In this document: positions 51,905 through 59,303 of the stretch, piece by piece
Numbering within the stretch: position 1 is the first letter of the stretch
How the letters are laid out: the number at the start of each line of letters is the position of its first letter
DNA from: UBA1764 sp045616685
GTDB taxonomy: Bacteria; Bacillota; Clostridia; Peptostreptococcales; Anaerovoracaceae
Assembly: GCA_045616685.1 (NCBI GenBank)
Contig: JAZLHF010000003.1
Span: 3,858 to 67,857 of the forward strand
Direction of reading: 5' to 3'
DNA: 64,000 nt
The notes under the pieces: generated by a model
What the model saw: only the letters and a program-made list of their open reading frames with translations
The model's database searches: none
What the model was told of the DNA's origin: nothing
Translations under genes and position numbers: made by a program

Positions 51905-52519
51905 ATGAAAAAATTATTTGGCGAAACAAAGATGACATGGGCCAGAGTAATAATCTTCGCGGTTATTATTGGTGTTGTCGTTGGAATGATTTTAAATATC
52001 CCGGCATTAGACTCAACATCATTTCATGATATCGGAGTCTATCTCGACTGGTGGTTCCTGTTTGCAATTATTATTGTTGTGAATTGCAACAAATGGTACG
52101 AAGCAGCACTTAAATGCTTCGTATTCTTTTTAATAAGTCAGCCACTTATCTATCTTGTTCAGGTTCCATTTAATCCACTCGGCTGGGGAATCTTTATGTA
52201 TTACAAAACTTGGTTCAAGCTTACAGTATTGACCCTGCCAGGTGCAGCCATAGCTTTTCTTGTAAAGAAAAAGAACTGGCTGTCAGCAGCAATCCTGTGC
52301 GTGCCAATTATTTATTATGCCAATGCTGCAGTATCTTACTTCGCATGGGCACTTAGAAGCATGCCAAACCATGTGCTTAGCGCAATCCTCGCAGCATTCT
52401 TTGGCATCGCATTGCCAGTAATATTACTTGATAACAAGAAACAAAAGCTGGCAGTATATGCAGTCGGATTCATAATGCTCGTTGGCGCAATTGTTGTGCC
52501 AGGACTTAGGGTGATATAG
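51905..52519 (+). CDS. Membrane protein of unknown function
   Basis: A 204-residue protein with six or seven hydrophobic helices (WARVIIFAVIIGVVVGMIL, then repeated helices to VVPGLRVI). No family is recognised. It begins one base after the stop of the second MATE gene; the ATG at 51905 is preferred over the TTG at 51893 (inside the MATE gene), without a clear ribosome site. Coupling suggests a role with the transporters. Confidence 0.65.
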   Translation: MKKLFGETKMTWARVIIFAVIIGVVVGMILNIPALDSTSFHDIGVYLDWWFLFAIIIVVNCNKWYEAALKCFVFFLISQPLIYLVQVPFNPLGWGIFMYYKTWFKLTVLTLPGAAIAFLVKKKNWLSAAILCVPIIYYANAAVSYFAWALRSMPNHVLSAILAAFFGIALPVILLDNKKQKLAVYAVGFIMLVGAIVVPGLRVI

Positions 52520-52568
52520 TATAGATTTTGTACTAGTCATCGATATGGGCGAGAATTGGTGATAGGAA

Positions 52569-52838
52569 TCACTTTTCTTTCTTTGCTGCAGATTCGGCAG
52601 TCCAAAGCTTTAATGCATCAATAGCCATAGACATATTCTCAAGGGTATTTTGTATTGCGGTAAAATCAAGTTCTTCTTCATCTGATACTTCACCATCAAC
52701 TGTGATTTCTACAAGTCGATCTTTTTGACTATTTAAAGTATTCAGTGTTGCAAGCATCTCTAGCGTAATTGTTGATAAATCTTTTATTTCGATTTCGGGA
52801 ACATGCTTTTGACCATGTAGGAGGTAAAAAATGATCAC
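52569..52838 (-). CDS. Small acidic helical protein, possibly a truncated regulator
   Basis: An 89-residue frame, GTG start, rich in Glu and helical (KHVPEIEIKDLSTITLEMLATLNTLNSQKDRLVEI...). The latter part resembles the non-DNA-binding C terminus of XRE-type regulators from Clostridia, by my recollection. An in-frame stop lies 9 bases upstream, so no helix-turn-helix domain can precede it. It may be a remnant, or an independent oligomerisation-type protein. The first ten residues (IIFYLLHG) do not look like a conserved start. Confidence 0.5.
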   Translation of the reverse strand: MIIFYLLHGQKHVPEIEIKDLSTITLEMLATLNTLNSQKDRLVEITVDGEVSDEEELDFTAIQNTLENMSMAIDALKLWTAESAAKKEK

Positions 52839-52856
52839 ATTTATTTAGTAATAGGT

Positions 52857-52952
52857 GTGCTAGCTATAGAACTATTAAGTATTGCTTTTGCCGGGCCACT
52901 TCTTGGAATAGCACTTCTTGTTAGTCTTGGAAGAGGGCTTTTAAAGGGTTAA
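52857..52952 (+). other. Short hydrophobic frame with displaced start site
   Basis: From GTG 52857 to TAA 52950 the frame encodes a hydrophobic 31-residue peptide (LAIELLSIAFAGPLLGIALLVS then basic GRGLLKG). The good ribosome site TAGGAGG (52818-52824) and an ATG (52831) lie upstream but in another frame, which runs into three consecutive stops (52846-52854). This may be a frameshifted small membrane-protein gene or chance. Confidence 0.35.
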
Positions 52953-52971
52953 AATCTATATAAGCAGATTT

Positions 52972-53000
52972 TTGCACAGGTTTATATCAGATAATGATAT
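52972..53000 (+). promoter_or_regulatory. Promoter of the SPFH gene
   Basis: TTGCAC (52972-52977) and TGATAT (52995-53000) are 17 bases apart. AAAGGAGG precedes the ATG at 53030. Confidence 0.5.
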
Positions 53001-53029
53001 TATTAGGCGATAGTTAAAGGAGGATATAT

Positions 53030-53914
53030 ATGCTTTACGTAATTATTGCATTGCTAATTATCATAGCAATTGCTATTATCAGCTGCATTTGCATCGTTCC
53101 GCAAGCAAGTGCTTGGATTTTAGAATCATTTGGTAAATATAAAGAAACATGGAATGCAGGGCTTCACCTTAAGCTTCCTATCATTCACAAGATTGTAAAA
53201 AAAGTATCGTTGAAAGAACAGGTTGCCGATTTTGAGCCTCAACCTGTAATTACCAAAGACAACGTTACAATGATGGTTGATTCGGTAGTGTTCTTCTACA
53301 TCTTTGATCCTAAGCTCTTTGCTTATGGCGTAGAAAGACCAATTGCTGCTATTGAAAACCTTTCTGCTACAACTCTTAGAAATATCATTGGCTCAATGAC
53401 ACTTGATGAAACACTTACAAGTCGTGATGATATCAATGGAAGAATTACTGCAATCTTAGATGAAGCAACCGATAAATGGGGCATTAAGGTTAGTAGGGTA
53501 GAAGTTAAGAACATTCAGCCTCCAAAGTCTATTCAAGAAGCAATGGAAAAGCAGATGAAAGCTGAACGTGAAAAGAGAGAAGCAATTCTTACTGCTGAAG
53601 GCAAGAAGCAGTCTGCTATTACTCTGGCCGAAGGTGAAAAAGAAGCTGCAATTTTAAGAGCCGAAGCATTAAAACAGCAAAAAATTAAAGAGGCTGAAGG
53701 CGAAGCAGAAGCACTTCTTGCTGTTCAGAAAGCAAAAGCAGAAAGTATCAAGCTCATTAATGAAGCAAACCCAGGCGATGGCTATATTAAACTTAAGTCA
53801 TTTGAAACTGCTGAAAAGATGGCAGATGGACAGGCTACCAAGATTATAGTTCCATCAGATATTGCAAATCTTGCTGGGACAGTATCTGCTCTTAAGGAAA
53901 GTGTGAAGGAATAA
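53030..53914 (+). CDS. SPFH/band-7 membrane protein (stomatin-like)
   Basis: A 294-residue protein. A single N-terminal membrane helix (2-22) is followed by an SPFH domain (about 25-180, ...ERPIAAIENLSATTLRNIIGSMTLDETLTSRDDINGRI) and a long charged coiled coil (about 175-245, repeated AE-rich stretches EAILTAEGKKQSAITLAEGEKEAAILRAEA). The family (QmcA/YbbK, stomatin) forms membrane scaffolds that regulate proteases or microdomains. The next gene begins four bases after its stop and may encode a partner. Confidence 0.9.
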   Translation: MLYVIIALLIIIAIAIISCICIVPQASAWILESFGKYKETWNAGLHLKLPIIHKIVKKVSLKEQVADFEPQPVITKDNVTMMVDSVVFFYIFDPKLFAYGVERPIAAIENLSATTLRNIIGSMTLDETLTSRDDINGRITAILDEATDKWGIKVSRVEVKNIQPPKSIQEAMEKQMKAEREKREAILTAEGKKQSAITLAEGEKEAAILRAEALKQQKIKEAEGEAEALLAVQKAKAESIKLINEANPGDGYIKLKSFETAEKMADGQATKIIVPSDIANLAGTVSALKESVKE

Positions 53915-53918
53915 CTTT

Positions 53919-54293
53919 ATGAGAAGCGTAATTACATGCTGGGTTATAGTGGCTGTGCTTGTCGCATTTGTTAATGCCAAAAAGTCTGGCGGGGTTAGGA
54001 ATATAAACAAACAGGTAATAACTAAGCCTAAACCGATAAAAAAATATCATATTAAGGTTAACCCTACGCCTGATCATCAGACGGCAAGAACAAGAGAAGC
54101 TCTTGTTTCAAATATGATGGAAGATAGGCAAGGGGACTGGCTCGCAAGACAAATAAGAGAAGAAAGAAAGCTTCTTGAAAAAGGAGATCTTTTAGATCTT
54201 GGCGCAAGTCATAGCAAACGATGTGCTGCAAATGAAATCAAATATGAACACATCAAAGAGCATGATGACAGTATTGATAATGGAGAAGTATAA
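53919..54293 (+). CDS. Short protein with N-terminal membrane anchor, unknown
   Basis: A 124-residue protein with one hydrophobic helix (about 4-20) followed by a basic, then acidic helical region (KKSGGVRNINKQ... then LARQIREERKLLEKGDLL). No family is recognised. It sits immediately after the SPFH gene, and the two should be co-transcribed. A terminator follows. Confidence 0.6.
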   Translation: MRSVITCWVIVAVLVAFVNAKKSGGVRNINKQVITKPKPIKKYHIKVNPTPDHQTARTREALVSNMMEDRQGDWLARQIREERKLLEKGDLLDLGASHSKRCAANEIKYEHIKEHDDSIDNGEV

Positions 54294-54296
54294 ATT

Positions 54297-54323
54297 AAGC
54301 TGCAGCAAATGCTGCAGCTTTTT
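54297..54323 (+). terminator. Terminator of the SPFH operon
   Basis: The 11-base arms 54297-54307 and 54310-54320 (AAGCTGCAGCA type) are perfectly complementary with a 2-base loop. Three T follow. Confidence 0.8.
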
Positions 54324-54353
54324 GGCGACAATAAAAAAATAGGGGCCGCGTTG

Positions 54354-54371
54354 TGTTATAATATTTCCATG
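54354..54371 (+). promoter_or_regulatory. Extended -10 promoter at the 54369 start (leaderless)
   Basis: TGTTATAAT (54354-54362) is an extended -10 (TG, one base, TATAAT). The ATG at 54369 is 6 bases after it, so no ribosome-binding leader is possible. Confidence 0.6.
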
Positions 54372-54521
54372 GACGACAAAGAGAAACTTGAGTTATATAA
54401 TAAGCAAAAGAAGCTTTTAGATAAATTCCTGTCGACTGGTGCAATTACCAAAGAGCAATATCAGATTAGTTTGGAAGGGCTGCAGGAAAAGATGGAAATT
54501 ACTGAAAAGGTGAGATTATGA
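54369..54521 (+). CDS. SHOCT-like small helical protein
   Basis: A 50-residue protein of two helices (LELYNKQKKLLDKFLSTGAITKEQYQISLEGLQEKM). The L-D-K-F-L-x-x-G-x-I-T-x-E-x-Y/F pattern matches SHOCT-type domains, which usually sit at the ends of larger proteins. The start lies directly downstream of a -10 box; a longer frame from 54309 would overlap the terminator. It overlaps the next gene by four bases. Confidence 0.68.
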   Translation: MDDKEKLELYNKQKKLLDKFLSTGAITKEQYQISLEGLQEKMEITEKVRL

Positions 54522-55147
54522 AAACAGTTTTATGCTATGGGGACTCTAATACTTTTGGGCATGAACCGCTTAGTGGAATGCGTTATCCAAAGGAACAAAG
54601 GTGGACAACAATTTTGCAAAAGAATTTGGGAAACGATTACGAAGTTGTGCCAGAAGGTTTAAATGGCAGAACAACTGCTTATGATAGAATTGAATGTGTA
54701 TGGAAAAATGGTTTACCATATCTTGCTCCTTGCATGGGATCTAATAAGCCAGTTGATTACATTATCTTTATGCTTGGTACAAATGATTGTAATGCGGATC
54801 TTCATTTAAGTCCTTTAGATATTGCCGCTGGTATGGAAAGGTTGGTAGAAGAGGTTGAATCTCAGATTCCTGAGATGCAGGAGTTTGTTCCAAAGATGAT
54901 AATTGTTGCCCCGGCAGCAATATTGGATGATTATCATAATTCACCTTTTGCTGATCAGCTTGATGATGATTCGATTATGAAGTCTCATGCGATAGCTCCG
55001 CTTTATAAAGAGGTCGCTGAAAGACATGGTTGCATGTTTTTAGACTGTACAGATAAGTTAGAAGTGTCAACGCTTGATTCAGAACATTTGACAGCCAATG
55101 GACATGCTAAGCTAGCTGAATTATTAACAAGTATGATTTTGAAATAA
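54518..55147 (+). CDS. SGNH/GDSL-type hydrolase
   Basis: A 209-residue cytoplasmic esterase or lipase of the SGNH superfamily. Block I is GDSN with catalytic Ser9. Block II is GLNGRT with the Gly, block III is GTND with the Asn, and block V is DSEHLTANGH with the Asp and His. The substrate is unknown. The ATG overlaps the end of the SHOCT-like gene (four bases) and has AAAGGTG upstream. Confidence 0.88.
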   Translation: MKTVLCYGDSNTFGHEPLSGMRYPKEQRWTTILQKNLGNDYEVVPEGLNGRTTAYDRIECVWKNGLPYLAPCMGSNKPVDYIIFMLGTNDCNADLHLSPLDIAAGMERLVEEVESQIPEMQEFVPKMIIVAPAAILDDYHNSPFADQLDDDSIMKSHAIAPLYKEVAERHGCMFLDCTDKLEVSTLDSEHLTANGHAKLAELLTSMILK

Positions 55148-55183
55148 GACTCTGTAATGAGGGTAGGTATAAAGGAGTATACT

Positions 55184-56167
55184 ATGAGACAAATGGTTAT
55201 GGCTGGCCCTGGTAAGACGGAAATTATTGAAGTGCCAATTCCTGAAATCACAGATGATGAAATGCTTGTGCATGTAACTTTGACCGGAATGTGTCATTCT
55301 GAATGGTATCCTTGGAAGACTGCTAAGGCTGGAGACCTGTTAGGCCACGAATCCATCGGCGTCGTAGAAAAGATTGGTGCTAATGTTAAAGGATTTAAGG
55401 TTGGCGACAGAGTAACAGGTCTTGGTGGTGGAGCATATAAAGAATATATTGTAGTAGAACCTGCAAAGATGGCCCACGTCCCTGATAGCTTAAAGGATGA
55501 AGATGCAATTTCTGAACCTTTGGCATGTCTGCTTTCCGCAGCAATGAAGCTCCCGGTTCAGACTCTGGGCGACACAGTTGCCGTTGTAGGCTGTGGTTAT
55601 ATGGGACTTGGAACAATTTCTTTGTTTAAGGCTATGGGATATGGTAATATTATTGCAATTGATAAGCGCCCTGAGGCTTTAGAAAATGCAAGGAGATTTG
55701 GAGCAACAGAAACCTATTTGCCAGAAGAAATTCCTCAGAATTATATTTCTGACTTTGATACAATGGGCTTTGTAGATTTAACCAGAAATGGTGATAATTC
55801 TACACTGTTCGCGTTGGGCATTCCAACCGTTATGGAGTTTACTGGAACTGAAGATGGACTTCAGCTTGCAGGAAGACTTGTTAAGGCGCACGGAAGACTT
55901 GGCATTGGCGGATATCATAATGACGGAGATAGAACAATTGATTACAAGCTTTGGAACTTCAAAGCTATTACGACAATCAATTGCCACGAGCGCAGAATTG
56001 ATTACGAAGCCGATCTTTGTCGCCGTTGCATGGACCTTCTTGATAAAGGGATTTGGAAGTTCACCGGAGTTACAAAAATTTATGATGTAAAAGATTTTGA
56101 TAAGGTTAGTGAAATGATGATTAATCATACTGATGGTTTTATCAAAGCTGCAATTAAGTTTTATTAA
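55184..56167 (+). CDS. Zinc-type alcohol/sugar dehydrogenase (MDR superfamily)
   Basis: A 327-residue medium-chain dehydrogenase. The catalytic zinc residues are in GMCHSEW and GHESIGVV, and the cofactor-binding motif is VVGCGYMGLGTISLFKAMG. The structural zinc lobe with four cysteines found in classic ADHs is absent, as in the threonine/sorbitol-like subgroup. It oxidises an alcohol with NAD(P). The frame extends to 55157, but AAAGGAG is 8 bases before the ATG at 55184, so I use that. It is followed closely by the FNT gene. Confidence 0.88.
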   Translation: MRQMVMAGPGKTEIIEVPIPEITDDEMLVHVTLTGMCHSEWYPWKTAKAGDLLGHESIGVVEKIGANVKGFKVGDRVTGLGGGAYKEYIVVEPAKMAHVPDSLKDEDAISEPLACLLSAAMKLPVQTLGDTVAVVGCGYMGLGTISLFKAMGYGNIIAIDKRPEALENARRFGATETYLPEEIPQNYISDFDTMGFVDLTRNGDNSTLFALGIPTVMEFTGTEDGLQLAGRLVKAHGRLGIGGYHNDGDRTIDYKLWNFKAITTINCHERRIDYEADLCRRCMDLLDKGIWKFTGVTKIYDVKDFDKVSEMMINHTDGFIKAAIKFY

Positions 56168-56176
56168 TTAAGAGAT

Positions 56177-56809
56177 ATGAATAACAAATTAGAAGTTTTT
56201 ATTAAATCAATATTAGCAGGCATTTGCATCGCAATTGGCGGTGCGGTTTTCCTTGCTTTGGCAGGCGAGCACAAAATTGTCGGCGCCATCCTTTTCTCGG
56301 TTGGGCTGCTTACGATTTGTACACAAGGCTTTAACCTTTTTACAGGCAAGGCATGCTACATCTTAGATAACAAACCAAGTTATCTTTGTGACCTTTGCCT
56401 TATCTGGATTGGCAATGTGATTGGGACATTAATCATTGCGTTGTTTATTAGACTTAGCAGATTAGGATCTGGCATGATGGAAACTGCAAAGAGCCTTGTT
56501 GCGGTTAAGAACGCTGACACTTTGGTTAGTCTGTTTTTCCTTGGTGCAATTTGTAATATGCTTATTTATATCGCAGTAGAAGGTTACAAAAGCAATCCTC
56601 ACGAATTTGGAAAGTACTTGTCGCTTGTGTTTGGTGTTGCCGTATTTATCTTAATTGGTAGCGAACATAGCGTCGCAGATATGTTCTATTACGGAGTTGC
56701 TGGTGAATTCTTTACGGGACAGGGAATTTTAAGGCTTGTTATTATCAGTCTTGGCAATGTATTTGGCGGATTGATTATCCCTGCTGGCAAGAAAATTTGT
56801 GCAAAGTAA
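56177..56809 (+). CDS. FNT-family formate/nitrite-type channel
   Basis: A 210-residue membrane protein with six helices and FNT signatures: FNLFTGKACY, GAICNMLIYIAVEGYKS and SEHSVADMFYYGVAGEF, GNVFGG near the C terminus. FNT pentamers pass formate, nitrite, acetate or hydrosulfide; the particular anion is not evident. No nitrite reductase or formate lyase is adjacent. The preceding dehydrogenase gene ends 9 bases before it. Confidence 0.9.
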   Translation: MNNKLEVFIKSILAGICIAIGGAVFLALAGEHKIVGAILFSVGLLTICTQGFNLFTGKACYILDNKPSYLCDLCLIWIGNVIGTLIIALFIRLSRLGSGMMETAKSLVAVKNADTLVSLFFLGAICNMLIYIAVEGYKSNPHEFGKYLSLVFGVAVFILIGSEHSVADMFYYGVAGEFFTGQGILRLVIISLGNVFGGLIIPAGKKICAK

Positions 56810-56818
56810 TGTAAATAA

Positions 56819-56846
56819 AAATCCGGAGCATTGCTCCGGATTTTTA
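56819..56846. terminator. Bidirectional terminator between FNT and MATE genes
   Basis: AATCCGGAGCA (56820-56830) pairs with 56831-56842 around a small loop, followed by TTTTTA; A-runs precede it. Confidence 0.85.
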
Positions 56847-56850
56847 TTAT

Positions 56851-58554
56851 TTATAGATTCCATTTGAAACAGCTTCGGTTAAATGAAAGCATTGTTAGTT
56901 TTTCTTTTTCTAAGTTTTCGATTACTAATGAGAGAACGTATTCTCCAAGTGACTTGACGAAGTCTTCAGATTTTGTTATATCAAAGATTTTTCCGTTGTC
57001 ACGGAAGATCAATCTAATATCGTTTTCTGAAATTAGAATTGAAGCATCGCCATCAACTTTCTTTTCATTGTTCTTGTTAAAAACAACCAGCATCATTTCT
57101 TCTACAATCAAGCAAATCTCATTTTTAATCTTTTCGTCAACACCTTGCGCGGTTAACTGTTCATTAATCCTTGCGCTTGTAATTGGGGCTTGCTCTGGCG
57201 AAATTTTATATGCTTCATAGATTGTTGTTGTCTTCCAATCATCAAGCAGGTATGGCAATTTGCCTTTCTTGTATTTAATAAGCAAGAAGATGATAATTAT
57301 GATTGCCGACAAGATTGGATAGAGCATATTTGAATATGCATAGCCTTTAAAGCCTCTTGTACTGATTAACGCAGTCGTGAGAATGAGAGGTGAAATCAGA
57401 TATTGCACGGTTGCTGCGATGCTTGCATCAAGAATATAGTTGATGGTTGATGCATAGTGGCAAAACTCGCAGATAAACGATGTAAATATTGTGGCAAGTG
57501 CTGCTATGCGGATTGCATAAACGGTTTCGCCAACGTATGGTTCGCCGGTGATTCCGTAAAGCGCTGGGATAAATTTTGCGGTAAGCTCCATTCCAACTGT
57601 GATTATTATGCTTACTGCAAGGGCAGCTTTGTTAATCAGTCGCATTATTTGTCTAATACCAGCTTCATTCTTTTCAGCATAGGCAATTGAGATAAACGCA
57701 GCCCCTGACCGAATTGTGCAAGCTGCGCTTGTTGTAAATTGGATAACTTCGGCAACGGCAAAGCTAACTGCAATATATTGTGGCCCAAGGAATACAAGAA
57801 TAATTTTTGTTAAAATGATATGCATCAGCGCGAGGCACATCATTGGTTCGCCGTTTAGGAATCCGATTGATAAAGACTCTTTCATATATTTGAAATTAAG
57901 TTTAAGTTTAAACTTAATGCCATTCTTTTTCTTTTTGAAATGAACGAAGAAGAATACGGCGCTAAGGCAGAGACATGCAATGCGGGACACTCCAATTGCG
58001 GCAATGCCAAATGGCTTTGCGAATGCGAGTGGAATAATAATCGATGCCAAAGTCGCAACAACATCTGTGCCGAATTGTTCGCTTTCGCCACCATCGTTAA
58101 GAACGAGATAGTAAACGTACCAATAGGTTGGGTAGAGTAAAACTATGCCGATTACATACTGATAATATATGCGCGCATAATATTCGATACCGGGTGAAGA
58201 TGCATAGAATGTGAAGAAAAGCTCTTTCATTGCAAAGGTAATGAGTGCTCCGAGGATGCCAAGCGCAACGGAAATTATAAGGCCGGTTCCTGTTAGGCAT
58301 GCCGCCTCTTTTTCCTTGAATTCACCTTTAAGTCTATTCACTACCGTTGGAATTCCGCATGAGATAATCATAGCGGCGAAGTAAGCGACTTCAAGTATAG
58401 GGCTTACGAGCGCAAATGCGGCAACAGCGTCTTCCCCAAAAATGAGGCCGGTAATGATGCCTGTAGCATTTTCTCCGGCAATATAGATGATGTAGCCGGT
58501 GAAGCCTATGATAAACATTCTATTATATTTTTTGCTAACTAAATTGCCTTTCAT
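56851..58554 (-). CDS. MATE-family transporter with C-terminal GHKL-like domain (3)
   Basis: A 567-residue protein. Twelve membrane helices (residues ~10-440) are followed by a C-terminal domain (about 450-567) with NEICLIVEEMMLVVFNKN (N box lacking the metal-binding Asn position), IRLIFRDNGKIFDI (about 514-524) retaining the D-x-G that the other two copies lost, and LVIENLEKEKL. It is the most divergent of the three MATE-GHKL proteins. The start is 8 bases after a -10 box. It is divergent from the gene at 58649. Confidence 0.82.
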   Translation of the reverse strand: MKGNLVSKKYNRMFIIGFTGYIIYIAGENATGIITGLIFGEDAVAAFALVSPILEVAYFAAMIISCGIPTVVNRLKGEFKEKEAACLTGTGLIISVALGILGALITFAMKELFFTFYASSPGIEYYARIYYQYVIGIVLLYPTYWYVYYLVLNDGGESEQFGTDVVATLASIIIPLAFAKPFGIAAIGVSRIACLCLSAVFFFVHFKKKKNGIKFKLKLNFKYMKESLSIGFLNGEPMMCLALMHIILTKIILVFLGPQYIAVSFAVAEVIQFTTSAACTIRSGAAFISIAYAEKNEAGIRQIMRLINKAALAVSIIITVGMELTAKFIPALYGITGEPYVGETVYAIRIAALATIFTSFICEFCHYASTINYILDASIAATVQYLISPLILTTALISTRGFKGYAYSNMLYPILSAIIIIIFLLIKYKKGKLPYLLDDWKTTTIYEAYKISPEQAPITSARINEQLTAQGVDEKIKNEICLIVEEMMLVVFNKNNEKKVDGDASILISENDIRLIFRDNGKIFDITKSEDFVKSLGEYVLSLVIENLEKEKLTMLSFNRSCFKWNL

Positions 58555-58592
58555 AGGCTTTTATTCTAACGGAAATGAGTGAGAATTGCAAA
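58552..58592 (-). promoter_or_regulatory. Promoter of MATE gene 3 (leaderless)
   Basis: On the minus strand: TTGCAA, exactly 17 bases, TAGAAT, then 8 bases to the ATG at 58554. This is a near-consensus promoter placed so that the mRNA begins at or next to the start codon. Confidence 0.65.
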
Positions 58593-58648
58593 TAGGAAGG
58601 GTATTTTCGTGGTATAATAAAAGGTAAACTGATTTTAGGAGATTTAAC

Positions 58649-59233
58649 ATGAAAAAATTATCAAGAATTCTTTGTTTAATTATTGCGCTTGTAGTTATGT
58701 GCAGCACTTTTGTTGCGGCAGACATCAATCCACAGTTTTACGAAAATGCCGTTCAGCAGAGTCTCGACGCATATCAAAATGCGACAACCGCAAACGACAA
58801 AGTTTTCTATCTTATAACTGCAATTTATGATTATTGCTATACACAAGACCCTGGCAGGGCAGTTGATCTTTTGGAAGAGGTTAAAGCTGCAGTTTTATCT
58901 GAACCAGAAAACATCGAAAAGAATGCAAAGCTTGCAGCCGACATGACTGATTCTGCAGGCAAGCTTCTTCTTAAGAAAGAAGAATATTCTGCCGGAGTCA
59001 AAATGTACAAAGCAGCAATCGATTTCTATAACCAATGTGGTGGAGACCAGGAAGCAATCGCTGCTTGCGAAGAAGGGCTGGCAAAGTGCCAGGCAGGGGC
59101 TAGAGTTGATAGGATTTTACTAATTTGCATTCCTGTTTTTGTAATCATTGTTATAATTATGTTCGCTGTTGTTAGCAAGCGCACAAAAAATAGCGGTGCC
59201 AGCAAAGTTGTTCATAAGAAAAAGCAAGAGTGA
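58649..59233 (+). CDS. Exported TPR-like protein, membrane-anchored at both ends
   Basis: A 194-residue protein. A signal peptide (1-24) is followed by an alpha-helical domain with repeat-like pairs (YQNATTANDKVFYLITAIYDY, then YSAGVKMYKAAIDFYNQCGG, about 35-150), a membrane helix near 154-174 and a basic tail. The helix-turn-helix pairs resemble tetratricopeptide repeats. It is preceded by an extended -10 promoter (GTGGTATAAT at 58610-58619) and AGGAG, and it is divergent from MATE gene 3. Confidence 0.65.
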   Translation: MKKLSRILCLIIALVVMCSTFVAADINPQFYENAVQQSLDAYQNATTANDKVFYLITAIYDYCYTQDPGRAVDLLEEVKAAVLSEPENIEKNAKLAADMTDSAGKLLLKKEEYSAGVKMYKAAIDFYNQCGGDQEAIAACEEGLAKCQAGARVDRILLICIPVFVIIVIIMFAVVSKRTKNSGASKVVHKKKQE

Positions 59234-59303
59234 TTATGAAGAAATTAATTTCAATGTGATATAATAACTAGGTATTAAATTTTAGATTGGAATAGTAATA
59301 TTT

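Noticed and set aside
52831..52860. Programmed -1 frameshift joining the short ATG frame to the hydrophobic frame
   Set aside because: There is no slippery heptamer and no downstream structure. A lost or alternative start is simpler.
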